Assembly (NCBI GenBank): GCA_038533575.1
Contig: JBCAYL010000004.1
Coordinates: 1 to 64,000, forward strand
Source of the DNA: Pseudomonadota bacterium
GTDB lineage: Bacteria > Pseudomonadota > Alphaproteobacteria > Rhodobacterales > Rhodobacteraceae
Direction: 5' to 3'
Length of the DNA stretch: 64,000 nucleotides
Shown: piece by piece, positions 7,754 to 16,962 of the stretch
How positions within the stretch are numbered: the stretch's first letter is position 1
Layout: the number at the start of each line of letters is the position of its first letter
The notes under the pieces: generated by a model
Told to the model about the DNA's origin: nothing
What the model saw: the letters and a program-made list of their open reading frames with translations, nothing else
Database searches by the model: none
Position numbers and translations under genes: made by a program

Positions 7754-7889
7754 CTTTGCGCATCGCTCCTCTTTGGACTGCGACGCCCAGGACCAATCGG
7801 AGAATGGAGCGCGCCGGGCCCGGCACTAGGATGCCCTCGCCAAAGTCCCGCGGATGGCTATGGTGCGCGCTGGAACCAAGGAGTGCACC

Positions 7890-8486
7890 ATGAGCGACTA
7901 TCACGTCGGAGAGCGCGGCGAGGATTTGCCCGAGCCCACGCAATTTGAGGCCAAACCGTTTAAAAAGGCCAAACCGCCTGAACCGCTCGAATTCGAGGTC
8001 GTGCTGACGGCGGAATCCGCCGGGCGGCAGAAGAAGACGGGCTCGGTGCAGGTGAATATCCCCGGCTTCTCCGCGGTGCGCCTCTACTGCGATGAGCAGA
8101 CGCCGGTGGGCGATGATACCGCGCCGCCGCCGCTCGCTTTCATGTGCGCGGGCATCGGCTTTTGCCTGATGACCCATCTGACGGATATCTACACGGCGCG
8201 CGGCATCGAGATTAAGGCGATGAAACTGGAGCAAAAGGTGGGCTTCAAGACGAACCTCTCGAACATGCGCCAGCTCGGGCATACGACCGAGGGGTCGATG
8301 GAGGGGATCGAGACCCATGTCCTGATCGAAAGCGACGAGCCGGAGGAGCGCATCCGCGACCTGATGGAGGAGGCGGAGAATGCCTGCATGGCTCATTTCG
8401 CGCTGCGCAACCCGATTCCGTGGCGCTCGCGCCTCATCCACAACGGTGCCGAGGTGATGGCCCATGAGGGCTTGCAAAAATCTTGA
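7890..8486 (+). CDS. OsmC-family protein
   Basis: This 198-residue protein resembles OsmC/Ohr-type proteins, which reduce organic hydroperoxides with two cysteines. The helix PLAFMCAGIGFCLMTHL and the later ENACMAHFAL segment fit the two cysteine-bearing regions, but the first has Cys at two positions, so the resolving pair is not certain. A charged 45-residue N-terminal stretch precedes the domain. The ATG at 7890 is preceded by AAGGAG; 12 further upstream codons are unlikely. It sits between rplP and rpmC with its own terminator-proximal promoter. Confidence 0.68.
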   Translation: MSDYHVGERGEDLPEPTQFEAKPFKKAKPPEPLEFEVVLTAESAGRQKKTGSVQVNIPGFSAVRLYCDEQTPVGDDTAPPPLAFMCAGIGFCLMTHLTDIYTARGIEIKAMKLEQKVGFKTNLSNMRQLGHTTEGSMEGIETHVLIESDEPEERIRDLMEEAENACMAHFALRNPIPWRSRLIHNGAEVMAHEGLQKS

Positions 8487-8498
8487 ACGCCTTGCGGC

Positions 8499-8526
8499 GC
8501 CACGAATTTTTGCAGACATTCGTGGC
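8499..8526. repeat. GCCACGAAT hairpin with TTTTGCA loop
   Basis: GCCACGAAT (8499-8507) and ATTCGTGGC (8518-8526) are perfect arms around TTTTGCAGAC. The same hairpin recurs at 21753-21778 between rpoA and rplQ. It separates the convergent OsmC and oxygenase genes and may end both transcripts. Confidence 0.65.
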
Positions 8527-8528
8527 CC

Positions 8529-9146
8529 TCAGCCCCACCGATAATTGAAGCTGACGGAGATGCGGTCTTCTTCGGCCATGTTCATCGGGACCTCGTGGCG
8601 CAGCCAGCTTTCCCAGAGGAGGACGTCGCCCATGGCGGGCTTGGCGTAGACGAACTGGCGCAGGGCCTCGGGCGCGTCCGCGCGGCGGGGCGGGGCGGCC
8701 ATCATCATGGCGAGCCGCGGGTCCTCGAGCTTGAGCGCCGAGGTGCCCTCCGGCATGGCGACATAGGTCGTCCCCGAGATCACCGAATGTGGATGCAGAT
8801 GCGCCGTGTGGATCCCGCCCTCGGGCAGGATGTTAATCCAGATATCCTCGAGCAGGAGCTTCTTCTCGCCTAGATCAAACGCCAATGCGTCAGCGAATTC
8901 AGCCACATGGGCATCGAGCGACGCCACGACGTCCGCAAAGATCGGGAACCGCCAGGCGAGATCTGTGAGCGAGGCGTAGGAGGTGTATCCTGGAAAGTCA
9001 TTCTCCTCGCACCACGCCTGGCCCGCCGCGTCATCCTCGGCGATGGCGAGGCACGAGGCCTCGAGCTCTTCCGCCGAAACGCCCGGCCCATGATCGTTCA
9101 GCCGGGCTTTGTAGAGGCGGGTGGTGAAGAGGTCTGAGATGGCCAT
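8529..9146 (-). CDS. Putative 2OG-Fe(II) oxygenase family protein
   Basis: This 205-residue protein fits the conserved group of small uncharacterised proteins assigned to the 2-oxoglutarate/Fe(II) oxygenase fold. The core EGGIHTAHLHPHSVISGTTYV (histidines 113, 118 and 120 are candidate iron ligands) is followed by a C-terminal RHEVP with the distal histidine. Start at the ATG 9146 gives the compact protein; an upstream start at 9293 adds 49 Arg/Ala-rich residues of no recognisable type. Substrate is unknown. It is antisense to the ribosomal genes. Confidence 0.6.
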   Translation of the reverse strand: MAISDLFTTRLYKARLNDHGPGVSAEELEASCLAIAEDDAAGQAWCEENDFPGYTSYASLTDLAWRFPIFADVVASLDAHVAEFADALAFDLGEKKLLLEDIWINILPEGGIHTAHLHPHSVISGTTYVAMPEGTSALKLEDPRLAMMMAAPPRRADAPEALRQFVYAKPAMGDVLLWESWLRHEVPMNMAEEDRISVSFNYRWG

Positions 9147-9430
9147 GGCGCGGCCTAGCGCGGCGCGTTTACGTTTGTCCAGAGAGGCCGCGAGGCGCGG
9201 CCAGCTTGCGTATGGATAGGGTATGGCTTGCGTATGGCTTCTGCCCGCTCCGCGCCCGTGAAGGAACGCGTCGCAGGGCCCGTGACGGTTCATCCTCTGG
9301 CAAGGATGGCGGGGGCTTGCGCGGCGCCCCGCACGGCGCTACACGCGGCGCTCATTCAGACCCCACCGGGAATCGGGTGACCTGTCGCCAAACGGGCAGG
9401 GCCTACCGGTGAGACGAAAAGGAGAGCGTG
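9147..9430. other. Intergenic region before rpmC
   Basis: This 284-nt gap must contain the promoter for rpmC-rpsQ and that of the antisense oxygenase gene. An 11-bp direct repeat CTTGCGTATGG occurs at 9205-9215 and 9227-9237. No convincing -35/-10 pair or gene was found. Confidence 0.4.
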
Positions 9431-9637
9431 ATGAACGCCAGTGAACTGCGGGAAAAAACGCCCGACCAGCTCCGCGAGGAGCTCACCAGCCTCAAGAAGG
9501 AAGCCTTCAACCTGCGCTTTCAGCAGGCCACCGGCCAGCTGGAGAACACCGCCCGCATGCGGCAGGTGAAGCGTGATGCCGCGCGCGTGAAGACGATCCT
9601 CAACGAGAAAGCAGCGGGAGCAGCCGACAATGCCTAA
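9431..9637 (+). CDS. rpmC: 50S ribosomal protein L29
   Basis: This 68-residue L29 is two helices with the [26 protein letters not shown] and [13 protein letters not shown] pattern. The ATG at 9431 follows AAGGAG by 6 nt; a GTG one codon upstream is possible but too close to that site. L29 lies near the exit tunnel beside L23. The 3' end overlaps rpsQ by 8 nt. Confidence 0.95.
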   Translation: MNASELREKTPDQLREELTSLKKEAFNLRFQQATGQLENTARMRQVKRDAARVKTILNEKAAGAADNA

Positions 9638-9869
9638 GCGTATCCTGACCGGCACTGTGACCGGCGACAAGAACGACCAGACGATCTCTGTCAGCGTCGA
9701 GCGCCGCTTCAAGCACCCGCTCCTGCAAAAGACCGTGCGGAAGTCCAAGACCTACCGCGCCCATGACGAGAAGAACGAGTACAAGATCGGCGACAGCGTG
9801 CGCATCATCGAATGCCCGCCCAAGTCGAAGACGAAGCGCTGGGAAGTGTATTCGGGCTCAGACGCGTGA
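9630..9869 (+). CDS. rpsQ: 30S ribosomal protein S17
   Basis: This 79-residue OB-fold S17 has [17 protein letters not shown] and the [21 protein letters not shown] signature. It binds 16S rRNA at the base of the 30S body early in assembly. The start is inside the rpmC 3' end. Normally rplN follows directly; here a terminator and the antisense lysE gene intervene. Confidence 0.97.
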   Translation: MPKRILTGTVTGDKNDQTISVSVERRFKHPLLQKTVRKSKTYRAHDEKNEYKIGDSVRIIECPPKSKTKRWEVYSGSDA

Positions 9870-9909
9870 GGCCGCGCCGGGCTGAAGTCCGGCCTACGAG
9901 ATTTGAAAG

Positions 9910-9936
9910 CGCGTCCAGAGAGGGGCGCGTTTTTTT
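9910..9936 (+). terminator. Intrinsic terminator after rpsQ
   Basis: CGCGTCC (9910-9916) pairs with GGGGCGCG bases 9923-9929 using one G-U pair, and seven T residues follow. A smaller inverted repeat, GCCGGG/TCCGGC at 9876-9893, lies between it and the stop codon. Confidence 0.83.
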
Positions 9937-10004
9937 ATAGGCGGATGAGGGAGTATGGGGTTGGCGGCTTTGCGGGACGAAGTTGCCGTTGAGCGAATGT
10001 CTGC

Positions 10005-10631
10005 TTAACGCTCTTGTAGAGCGAGACGGACACCGAGGGCACAGTAAATGGTGCCGACGACTTTCCCTTGCCATTTGAGGACAGTTGGGTTGCGGCGCAA
10101 GAAATTTCCAAGTCCGCCAGCTGCGACTGAATAAACGATTGTGCTGAAAAACCCAATCAATGCGAAGATGATACCCAGGATGCTGAGTTGCATGACCACG
10201 AAGCCACTTTCCGGGGCAACGAATTGCGGAAGAAAGGCGAGGAAGAATAGCGCTGTTTTCGGGTTCAGGACCTCAGCCAAGATCGCCTGCCTGAAAGCCT
10301 GCGGGGCAGTAATTGGAACGCGCCCCTGGCCTAGATCGACCGATGTTTTCTCGAAGATGGCCTTCAAGCCAAGGTATACCAGATAGGCTGCGCCAAGGTA
10401 CTTCACGATGGTGAAGAGTGTAGCGGAGGCCGCTATGATCGCAGAGATGCCGACAACGGCCATGATCGTGTGAAGGAAGTCACCAGCCGTAATGCCAGCG
10501 CCAGTCGCGATGCCCACTTTGGTCCCCGACGTCGTGGCGCGTGCCACTGTCAACAGCGTTGCGGGGCCGGGGATGAAAACGAAGCCAAGAACGATCAACG
10601 AGTAAGTCAGCAATACGTTAGTGTCGATCAT
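10005..10631 (-). CDS. LysE/RhtB-family amino-acid exporter
   Basis: This 208-residue membrane protein has the LysE family N-terminus: a first membrane segment followed by FIPGPATLLTVARATTSGTKVGIATGAGI, then about five more hydrophobic segments. Family members export amino acids or homoserine lactone derivatives; the substrate is not predictable here. The ATG at 10631 has GAGGG upstream; a 33-residue longer form lacks membrane character. It is inserted antisense between rpsQ and rplN. Confidence 0.85.
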   Translation of the reverse strand: MIDTNVLLTYSLIVLGFVFIPGPATLLTVARATTSGTKVGIATGAGITAGDFLHTIMAVVGISAIIAASATLFTIVKYLGAAYLVYLGLKAIFEKTSVDLGQGRVPITAPQAFRQAILAEVLNPKTALFFLAFLPQFVAPESGFVVMQLSILGIIFALIGFFSTIVYSVAAGGLGNFLRRNPTVLKWQGKVVGTIYCALGVRLALQER

Positions 10632-10913
10632 TCTGTTTCCCTCATAAATTCTTGGGCTTGCAGAAATCCACAGATTGTGACGATCGGCAAGCGTCAGAAC
10701 CGGACGTTCGCTGCACCCTGACGAATTCAAGAGTTGGGCTCAAACCCGCCCTTCGTCGTGGAGCGGCAACAAATCTATGCTTGAGGGGTTGCGAGACTCG
10801 AGGAGCTTCTTTAGGAGGCCCCATCCGCATCTTGCCGGAGGCTAGGTGCGACCATACGAAACCCGGGTGTCCATGTCCCCTGCAGGGCGGCACCCAAGGT
10901 CGGGAGTATACCG
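10632..10913. other. Intergenic region lysE-rplN
   Basis: This 282-nt divergent spacer must hold the lysE promoter (-) and the promoter for the rplN-rpmD unit (+), because rpsQ ends in a terminator. No clean -35/-10 pair, gene remnant or RNA motif was recognised. Confidence 0.35.
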
Positions 10914-11282
10914 ATGATTCAGATGCAGACGAATCTGGATGTTGCTGACAATTCCGGCGCGCGCCGGGTGCAGTGCATCAAGGTTCTTGGCGGCTCGAAG
11001 CGTAAATACGCCTCGGTCGGCGACATCATCGTCGTCTCCGTCAAGGAAGCCATTCCGCGTGGCCGTGTGAAGAAGGGGGATGTCCGCAAGGCCGTCGTCG
11101 TTCGCACCGCCAAGGAAGTGCGCCGTGAAGACGGGACCGCGATCCGCTTTGACCGCAACGCCGCCGTGATCCTCAACAACTCGGGCGAGCCCATCGGCAC
11201 CCGTATCTTTGGGCCGGTCGTGCGCGAGCTGCGCGCCAAGAACTTCATGAAGATCATTTCGCTCGCCCCGGAGGTGCTCTGA
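10914..11282 (+). CDS. rplN: 50S ribosomal protein L14
   Basis: This 122-residue L14 opens with [27 protein letters not shown] and ends in the [13 protein letters not shown] signature. L14 lies at the subunit interface with L19 (rplS at 52012). It begins the spc-type block and rplX starts after 1 nt. Confidence 0.97.
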   Translation: MIQMQTNLDVADNSGARRVQCIKVLGGSKRKYASVGDIIVVSVKEAIPRGRVKKGDVRKAVVVRTAKEVRREDGTAIRFDRNAAVILNNSGEPIGTRIFGPVVRELRAKNFMKIISLAPEVL

Positions 11283-11283
11283 G

Positions 11284-11589
11284 ATGGCAGCCAAACTGAA
11301 GAAGGGCGACAAGGTCGTCGTGCTCGCAGGCAAGGACAAGGGCAAGGAAGGGGAGATCTCTTCCGTGGACCCGAAGGCCGGCAAGGCCGTCGTTGACGGC
11401 ATCAACATGGCCATCCGTCACACGCGCCAGAGCCAGCAGAGCCAGGGCGGCCGCATCCCCAAGGCGATGCCGATCGACCTGAGCAATCTCGCGCTGCTTG
11501 ACTCCAAGGGCAAGGCCACCCGCGTGGGCTTCCGCATGGAAGACGGCAAGAAGGTGCGTTTCGCCAAGACCACGGGGGAGACTGTCTGA
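11284..11589 (+). CDS. rplX: 50S ribosomal protein L24
   Basis: This 101-residue L24 has the KOW motif [20 protein letters not shown] at the N-terminus. It is an assembly initiator for the 50S subunit. The stop TGA overlaps the rplE ATG by one base. Confidence 0.96.
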   Translation: MAAKLKKGDKVVVLAGKDKGKEGEISSVDPKAGKAVVDGINMAIRHTRQSQQSQGGRIPKAMPIDLSNLALLDSKGKATRVGFRMEDGKKVRFAKTTGETV

Positions 11590-12158
11590 TGCTGGACACC
11601 GCAAACTACACCCCGCGCCTGAAAGAGCTCTACAAGGGCACGATCAAGGCGGCGATGAAGGAAGAGTTCGGCTACTCGAACGACATGATGATCCCGCGTC
11701 TGGACAAGATCGTCCTGAACATGGGCGTGGGCGATGCCGTGAAGGACACCAAGAAGGTGAAGGCCGCGCAGGAAGACCTGACCGCGATCGCGGGCCAGAA
11801 GGCCGTGATCACGAAGGCGAAGAATTCCATCGCCGGTTTCCGTGTCCGCGAGGACATGCCGCTCGGCGTGAAGGTCACGCTCCGCGGTGACCGGATGTAC
11901 GAATTCCTCGACCGCCTGATCACCATCGCCATGCCGCGCATCCGCGACTTCCGCGGTGTGAAGCCCACGTCGTTTGACGGGCGCGGCAATTACGCCTTTG
12001 GCATCAAGGAACACATCGTCTTCCCCGAGATCGAGTTCGACAAGGTCGTCGACATGCTCGGCATGGACGTCATCATCACGACGACGGCCCAGACGGACGA
12101 CGAGGCGCGCGCGCTGCTCGCCAAGTTAAACATGCCCTTCACCAAGCAAGGAAACTGA
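11589..12158 (+). CDS. rplE: 50S ribosomal protein L5
   Basis: This 189-residue L5 contains the [25 protein letters not shown] and DFRGV regions and binds 5S rRNA in the central protuberance, where it contacts S13. It has a few extra residues at the N-terminus compared with the usual 179-187. rpsN follows after 3 nt. Confidence 0.97.
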   Translation: MLDTANYTPRLKELYKGTIKAAMKEEFGYSNDMMIPRLDKIVLNMGVGDAVKDTKKVKAAQEDLTAIAGQKAVITKAKNSIAGFRVREDMPLGVKVTLRGDRMYEFLDRLITIAMPRIRDFRGVKPTSFDGRGNYAFGIKEHIVFPEIEFDKVVDMLGMDVIITTTAQTDDEARALLAKLNMPFTKQGN

Positions 12159-12161
12159 TCC

Positions 12162-12467
12162 ATGGCCAAGAAATCCATGATCGCCCGTGAAGCAAAGCGC
12201 GAACGCCTGGTGAAGAAATACGCCGCCAAGCGCGCCGAGCTCAAAGAGATCGCCCGCGACGAAAGCCGCCCGATGGAAGAGCGCTTCAAGGCGCAGCTGA
12301 AGCTCGCGAAGCTGCCGCGCAATTCCTCGGCCACGCGCCTGCACAACCGCTGCCAGCTCACTGGCCGTCCGCACGCGTATTACCGCAAACTGAAGATCAG
12401 CCGGATCGCGCTCAGGGACCTCGGGTCCGCGGGCCAGATCCCCGGCATGGTCAAATCGAGCTGGTAA
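12162..12467 (+). CDS. rpsN: 30S ribosomal protein S14
   Basis: This 101-residue protein is the long, zinc-independent form of S14: it lacks the CxxC pairs of the short form and ends in [19 protein letters not shown]-type sequence followed by MVKSSW. S14 is in the 30S head. rpsH starts 15 nt downstream behind GGGAGGG. Confidence 0.96.
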   Translation: MAKKSMIAREAKRERLVKKYAAKRAELKEIARDESRPMEERFKAQLKLAKLPRNSSATRLHNRCQLTGRPHAYYRKLKISRIALRDLGSAGQIPGMVKSSW

Positions 12468-12482
12468 GGGAGGGTATCTGAT

Positions 12483-12875
12483 ATGAACGATCCTATCGGC
12501 GATATGCTCACCCGGATCCGCAACGCCCAGCTGCGTCGCAAATCCACCGTGATGACCCCGGCCTCGAAGGCGCGTGCGCGCGTTCTCGAAGTGTTGGCCG
12601 ATGAAGGCTACATCCGCGGGTTCGAAGCCACGACCGGCGAAGACGGCCACCCGGCCATCGAGATCTCCCTCAAGTACTACGAGGGCGAGCCCGTGATCCG
12701 CGAGCTCAAGCGGGTCTCCAAGCCCGGCCGTCGCGTGTATCTCAACAAGAACGACATCCCGCAGGTCCGCCAGGGCCTCGGCGTGGCCATCGTGACCACG
12801 TCGAAGGGTGTCATGACCGATGCAAGCGCGCGCTCCCACGGTGTGGGCGGCGAAGTGCTCTGCACCGTCTTCTAA
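12483..12875 (+). CDS. rpsH: 30S ribosomal protein S8
   Basis: This 130-residue S8 begins [16 protein letters not shown] and ends [12 protein letters not shown]8 binds helix 21 of 16S rRNA and is the autogenous repressor of the spc operon in enterobacteria. The upstream mRNA was not matched to a helix-21 mimic. Confidence 0.97.
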   Translation: MNDPIGDMLTRIRNAQLRRKSTVMTPASKARARVLEVLADEGYIRGFEATTGEDGHPAIEISLKYYEGEPVIRELKRVSKPGRRVYLNKNDIPQVRQGLGVAIVTTSKGVMTDASARSHGVGGEVLCTVF

Positions 12876-12885
12876 GGAGGTTCTG

Positions 12886-13419
12886 ATGTCTCGTATTGGG
12901 AAACAACCGGTCGAGCTGCCCTCCGGCGTGGAGGCGACGGTTTCCGGCCAGATGATCGAGGTGAAGGGGCCGAAGGGCACCCGGAGCTTCAAGGCCACAG
13001 ACGATGTCACCCTTGCTGTCGCTGACGGCAAGGTGACGGTGGAGCCGCGCGGCAAATCCAAGCGTGCGCGCCAGCAGTGGGGCATGTCCCGCACTATGGT
13101 GCAGAACTGCGTGACGGGTGTCACCGAGGGCTTCAAGAAAGAGCTCGAGATCCAGGGCGTGGGTTACCGCGCCCAGATGCAGGGCAATACACTCAAGCTG
13201 TCGCTCGGCCTCAGCCACGAGGTGAATTTCGATGTGCCGCAGGGCGTGACCGTCACGGCCCCGAAGCAAACCGAGATCGTCATCGAGGGCGCCGACGAGC
13301 AGCAGGTGGGCCAAGTGGCCGCAAACATCCGCGAGTGGCGCAAGCCGGAGCCCTACAAGGGCAAAGGTATCCGCTACAAGGGCGAGTTCATCTTCCGCAA
13401 GGAAGGAAAGAAGAAGTAA
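12886..13419 (+). CDS. rplF: 50S ribosomal protein L6
   Basis: The ATG at 12886 follows TAAGGAGGTTCTG, in which the rpsH stop is part of the ribosome binding site. The 177-residue protein has [16 protein letters not shown] at the N-terminus and the C-terminal [14 protein letters not shown] motif. L6 binds near the sarcin-ricin loop and the factor-binding site. In-frame codons back to 12820 lie inside rpsH and are not used. Confidence 0.97.
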   Translation: MSRIGKQPVELPSGVEATVSGQMIEVKGPKGTRSFKATDDVTLAVADGKVTVEPRGKSKRARQQWGMSRTMVQNCVTGVTEGFKKELEIQGVGYRAQMQGNTLKLSLGLSHEVNFDVPQGVTVTAPKQTEIVIEGADEQQVGQVAANIREWRKPEPYKGKGIRYKGEFIFRKEGKKK

Positions 13420-13420
13420 G

Positions 13421-13780
13421 ATGGCTAATTCCAAACTCCAACTTTTTCAGAAACGTCGCCTGCGCAACCGCAACAAGCTGCGCAAGCTGGCCAACGGCAA
13501 GCCGCGGCTGAGCGTGCACCGTTCGTCCAAGAACATCTCCGTGCAGGTGATCGACGATTTGGCGGGCAAGACGGTGGCCTCGGCCTCCACGCTCGAGAGG
13601 GATCTCGGCGTCGTGGGCAAGAACAACATGGACGCGGCCTCTAAAGTGGGCGCGGCGATCGCGGAGCGCGCCAAGAAGGCGGGCGTCGAAGAGGTCATCT
13701 TCGACCGCGGCGGCTTCCTCTTCCATGGCAAGATCAAGTCGCTGGCCGATGCCGCACGCGAAGGCGGTCTGAAGTTCTGA
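13421..13780 (+). CDS. rplR: 50S ribosomal protein L18
   Basis: This 119-residue L18 has the [18 protein letters not shown] core and ends in [25 protein letters not shown]. It binds 5S rRNA with L5. One base separates it from rplF; an unusually long 147-nt gap with a strong inverted repeat follows before rpsE. Confidence 0.97.
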   Translation: MANSKLQLFQKRRLRNRNKLRKLANGKPRLSVHRSSKNISVQVIDDLAGKTVASASTLERDLGVVGKNNMDAASKVGAAIAERAKKAGVEEVIFDRGGFLFHGKIKSLADAAREGGLKF

Positions 13781-13787
13781 TCGTCGT

Positions 13788-13843
13788 GGTGCGCGATGCG
13801 CACCCTGCGGCGCTATGAAATCGTAGGGTGCGTATCGCGCACC
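13788..13843 (+). repeat. Paired GGTGCGC elements forming a 22-bp stem
   Basis: Two copies of the GGTGCGC element face each other at 13788-13809 and 13822-13843. In RNA the 22 positions pair completely, 20 Watson-Crick and two G-U, around a 12-nt loop. Each arm is also self-complementary, so alternative folds exist. It lies inside the transcribed rplR-rpsE gap without a T-run, so it is more likely a processing or stabilising structure than a terminator. Confidence 0.75.
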
Positions 13844-13927
13844 TTACCTTGCAGAGGCAGCAGCCTCTCGATGATCCGGGGCGGTTCCGCCACCTGGATT
13901 GGACAACGAAAGCTCAAGGAGGCCTGA

Positions 13928-14506
13928 ATGGCAGAGCGTGAGAACCGGGGTCGTGGTCGCAACCGCGATGATGAGACCCCAGAATTTGCTGATCGTCTCG
14001 TCGCGATCAACCGCGTGTCGAAGACCGTGAAGGGCGGTAAGCGCTTCGGCTTTGCCGCGCTCGTCGTCGTCGGCGACCAGAAGGGCCGCGTGGGCTTCGG
14101 CAAGGGCAAGGCCAAGGAGGTTCCCGAGGCGATCCGCAAGGCCACCGAGCAGGCCAAGCGCCAGATGGTGCGCGTGCCGCTCAAGGAGGGCCGGACGTTG
14201 CACCACGACATCGAGGGCCGTCACGGCGCGGGCAAGGTCGTCATGCGCACCGCCCCGCAGGGTACCGGGATCATCGCCGGTGGTCCGATGCGTGCCGTCT
14301 TCGAGATGCTGGGCGTACAGGACGTGGTGGCCAAGTCCATCGGCTCCCAGAACCCCTACAACATGATCCGCGCCACGATGAACGGGCTCGGCCGCGAGGC
14401 ATCGCCCCGCATGGTCGCCCAGCGTCGCGGCAAGAAAGTGGCTGACATCCTGCCCGCCCGTGACGAGGCGCCGCAAGAGTCCAGCCAGGTCGCCGAGGAG
14501 GCATAA
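13928..14506 (+). CDS. rpsE: 30S ribosomal protein S5
   Basis: This 192-residue S5 carries the double-stranded-RNA-binding domain ([22 protein letters not shown]) and the [15 protein letters not shown] loop. Residues tied to ribosomal accuracy look normal. The C-terminus is extended and acidic ([11 protein letters not shown]). AAGGAGG precedes the ATG. rpmD follows after 5 nt. Confidence 0.97.
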   Translation: MAERENRGRGRNRDDETPEFADRLVAINRVSKTVKGGKRFGFAALVVVGDQKGRVGFGKGKAKEVPEAIRKATEQAKRQMVRVPLKEGRTLHHDIEGRHGAGKVVMRTAPQGTGIIAGGPMRAVFEMLGVQDVVAKSIGSQNPYNMIRATMNGLGREASPRMVAQRRGKKVADILPARDEAPQESSQVAEEA

Positions 14507-14511
14507 GTCAG

Positions 14512-14700
14512 ATGGCCAAGACAATCGTCGTCAAGCAGATCGGCTCCCCGATCCGCCGCCCCGAGAAGCAGCGCCAGACGCTCATCGGGCTCGGCCTCAA
14601 CAAGATGCACAAGACCCGCGAGCTCGAGGACACCCCTGCCGTACGCGGCATGGTCAACAAGATCCCGCATCTCGTGGAGATCATCGAGGAGAAGGGCTGA
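14512..14700 (+). CDS. rpmD: 50S ribosomal protein L30
   Basis: This 62-residue L30 has the [23 protein letters not shown] pattern. It ends the rplN-rpmD unit, because an intrinsic terminator lies 36 nt downstream. In most bacteria rplO follows directly; here two antisense accessory genes come first. Confidence 0.96.
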   Translation: MAKTIVVKQIGSPIRRPEKQRQTLIGLGLNKMHKTRELEDTPAVRGMVNKIPHLVEIIEEKG

Positions 14701-14736
14701 CCTTCAAGTCCGCCTCGCTTTCGCGAAAAACATCAA

Positions 14737-14765
14737 GCGCCCCGGTTCACCACCGGGGCGTTTTT
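14737..14765 (+). terminator. Intrinsic terminator after rpmD
   Basis: CGCCCCGGT (14738-14746) pairs with ACCGGGGCG (14752-14760) around a 5-nt loop, and five T residues follow directly. The perfect 9-bp GC-rich stem makes this one of the strongest terminators in the window. Confidence 0.92.
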
Positions 14766-14783
14766 CGTTGGGCGCACCGCCTC

Positions 14784-15401
14784 TCAGGCCGCCTCGGCCA
14801 GCACGCGCGCCCGGAGGCGGCCCGTGAGGATCGAGAGCACCACGCCCGCGCTCAAGACGAAGAGGTAGGCCGGGTAGATCATGAGCACCGGGTCGATCTG
14901 GCCCACCGACCCCAGCGCGAAGCAGGCCGCGAGGAGCGCGATCACCCACTTGGCGAACGTTTCGCTCTCGGGGCGGGCGAGCGCCTTGGCCATGGTCACC
15001 ACCCCCGCGGTGAGCGAGATGGCGCAGGAGATGAGAAGCGCGTAGGCGCCGTTATCGGTTCCCAGCCAGAGCCCGAGACCGCAGCCCGCAAGGAAGAGCG
15101 CGGCGGCATCCTTGCCCTGGGCATAGGTGCCCGCGCCGCGCGTGGTGGCGAGGCAGAAGATAAAGACCGAGCCGCCGCACTGGATGGCGGCGTAGAGGAG
15201 CGACGCCTCTGCGCCTTCCGCCCATTGCGAGGCCAGCGAGATAGCGCTGAGGACGCTCCAGATCAGCCAGGACGAGCGCTGGGGCTGCGTCCGGCCCGCG
15301 AGCGTGTCGGTGATGTAGGGGAAAAAGGCGAGGCTGCTCAGGGCGGCCGCGATGGCGGCGCACAAATACTGCGCCTCCGGCCCGAAGAAAGGGTCGAACA
15401 T
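14784..15401 (-). CDS. Polytopic membrane protein, PQ-loop-like motif
   Basis: This 205-residue protein has about seven hydrophobic segments. Near the N-terminus it contains SLAFFPYITDTLAG then RTQPQRSSWLIWSVL, a pattern seen in uncharacterised bacterial membrane proteins related in layout to PQ-loop/SemiSWEET transporters. Function and substrate are unknown. The ATG at 15401 is preferred; a longer start at 15485 adds hydrophilic residues. It is antisense within the rpmD-rplO gap, 100 nt from the VWA gene in the same direction. Confidence 0.6.
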   Translation of the reverse strand: MFDPFFGPEAQYLCAAIAAALSSLAFFPYITDTLAGRTQPQRSSWLIWSVLSAISLASQWAEGAEASLLYAAIQCGGSVFIFCLATTRGAGTYAQGKDAAALFLAGCGLGLWLGTDNGAYALLISCAISLTAGVVTMAKALARPESETFAKWVIALLAACFALGSVGQIDPVLMIYPAYLFVLSAGVVLSILTGRLRARVLAEAA

Positions 15402-15501
15402 GAAAATCTCGAATATGTGGGGGCAGCGAATGGGGAGCTGCGCGGTTTTTGAATGATGTTCAAATACCGGGCGCGCGCTGCGCACGCGAGTGGGGAAAGC
15501 C

Positions 15502-16215
15502 CTACCTGGCCGTGGCGCTCAATCGCCCCACGAGGGCGCAGCCCAGCGTGGCCTGGAGCGCAGCGGTGAGCTCATCCACCGTCTCGGTCGTGACGAAGAG
15601 CCCGCCGGTGGCTTCCGCGAGGCAGGAGGCGACGTTGTCGGCCCCGAAGGCCTGCTCGGGGTTGTTCCAGCGGAAATAGGCGTCATGGGCCGAGAAGCGG
15701 AAGCCGATGACGTGGATGGTGAGATCATGCGCGCGGGCGGCGAGCCGCTCGGAGGCCGCGCAGGGCCGGCCGCCGCAGGTCTCGTTGCCGTCGGTGAGGA
15801 GGACGACGACGGCGGGCTGGGCCTCGTAGTCGAGCGCTTCGGCGGCGAGGCGCGTGGCCTTGGTGAGCGGCGTGAGGCCTGCCGGGCGCAGGGCGTTGAT
15901 CTCGGCGATGATCGGAACGGCGGCGTTCTCGACGGGGCCGAAGCGCAGGTCCACCCCGGCGCAGGCCCCGGTGGTGCCGGCGGCCCGCGCATAGCCCAGC
16001 GGACCGTAGACCATGAGGCCGACCCGGCGAAAAAGCTCGATCTCGGGCATGGCCCGCGCGATGGCACGGCGCGCCTCCTCGATGCGCGGTGGCGCGCCGG
16101 TGTTGAAGTCCGCCTCGGCCATGGAGGTGGAGCCATCGAAGACGAGCATGGCGTCCGTGGTGCAGGCTGGCTGCGCGGCGGTGGCGATCATGGTGAGAAG
16201 GGCGGCGAGACGCAT
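15502..16215 (-). CDS. Secreted VWA-domain protein
   Basis: This 237-residue protein has a signal peptide ([17 protein letters not shown]) followed by a von Willebrand factor A domain. The MIDAS site is visible: DGSTS early in the domain, the threonine of LTPLTKA, and the aspartate of LLTDGNETC. Four to six cysteines suggest periplasmic disulfides. Such proteins bind ligands through a divalent metal; the partner is unknown. An alternative ATG at 16233 adds six residues. It ends about 100 nt upstream of the membrane-protein gene in transcription order, so the two may be co-transcribed. Confidence 0.7.
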   Translation of the reverse strand: MRLAALLTMIATAAQPACTTDAMLVFDGSTSMAEADFNTGAPPRIEEARRAIARAMPEIELFRRVGLMVYGPLGYARAAGTTGACAGVDLRFGPVENAAVPIIAEINALRPAGLTPLTKATRLAAEALDYEAQPAVVVLLTDGNETCGGRPCAASERLAARAHDLTIHVIGFRFSAHDAYFRWNNPEQAFGADNVASCLAEATGGLFVTTETVDELTAALQATLGCALVGRLSATAR

Positions 16216-16398
16216 CCTGGTATGGTGCGCCATGGGGCCCGCCGGGAACAAGGCTTTTCGAAGAGGCTTCCCGCTCTTGCGTCGCCGCCATGCGCTTCGT
16301 ATACGCCTGCGGTGCCGTGTGATGGCACGACTCGAAACATCAATGCCGTGTGCCGCTCTCGTTCGCTTCGGAGCGGAGGTCCGGCGAGGAGAAGCGAC

Positions 16399-16869
16399 AT
16401 GAAACTGCATGAACTGCGGGACAATCCCGGCGCAACGAAATCCCGCAAGCGCGTGGGCCGCGGCCCGGGCTCGGGCACCGGCAAAACCGCCGGGCGCGGC
16501 ATCAAGGGTCAGAAATCCCGCTCGGGCGTGGCCATCAACGGCTACGAGGGCGGCCAGATGCCGCTCTACCAGCGCCTGCCGAAGCGCGGCTTCAACAAGC
16601 CCAACCGCAAGAAGTTCGCCGTGGTGAACCTGGGCATCATCCAGAAGTTCATCGACGCCAAAAAGCTCAGCGGCGACATCACCGAGGATACGCTCCTCGA
16701 AGCCGGCGTCGTGCGCCGCAAGCTCGACGGTGTCCGCGTGCTCGCGAAGGGCGATTTCTCCGCCAAGGCGAAGATCACGGTGACCGGTGCCTCCGCCTCC
16801 GCCGTCAAGGCCGTGGAGGCTGCAGGCGGCTCGCTCACCGTCACAGGTGCGAAAGCGGCTGCGGAATAA
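16399..16869 (+). CDS. rplO: 50S ribosomal protein L15
   Basis: The ATG at 16399 lies behind GAGGAGAAGCGAC and gives a 156-residue L15 beginning [22 protein letters not shown], with the glycine-rich [20 protein letters not shown] stretch that threads through 23S rRNA. The long in-frame extension upstream overlaps the antisense VWA gene and is not coding. Its promoter must lie inside or upstream of the VWA gene's 5' region. Confidence 0.96.
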   Translation: MKLHELRDNPGATKSRKRVGRGPGSGTGKTAGRGIKGQKSRSGVAINGYEGGQMPLYQRLPKRGFNKPNRKKFAVVNLGIIQKFIDAKKLSGDITEDTLLEAGVVRRKLDGVRVLAKGDFSAKAKITVTGASASAVKAVEAAGGSLTVTGAKAAAE

Positions 16870-16962
16870 GGTTGTGGGCAGGCGCTGCCCTGCCTAAATC
16901 TTCACACAAGTTCCTGACGCCGCCACGGGACCCCGGGGGCGGCGTTGTCTTGGGAGAGACAT

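Noticed and set aside
15490-16398. Long reading frame in phase with rplO
   Set aside because: It is antisense to a clear VWA-domain gene with signal peptide and MIDAS motifs; rplO has a good start at 16399.
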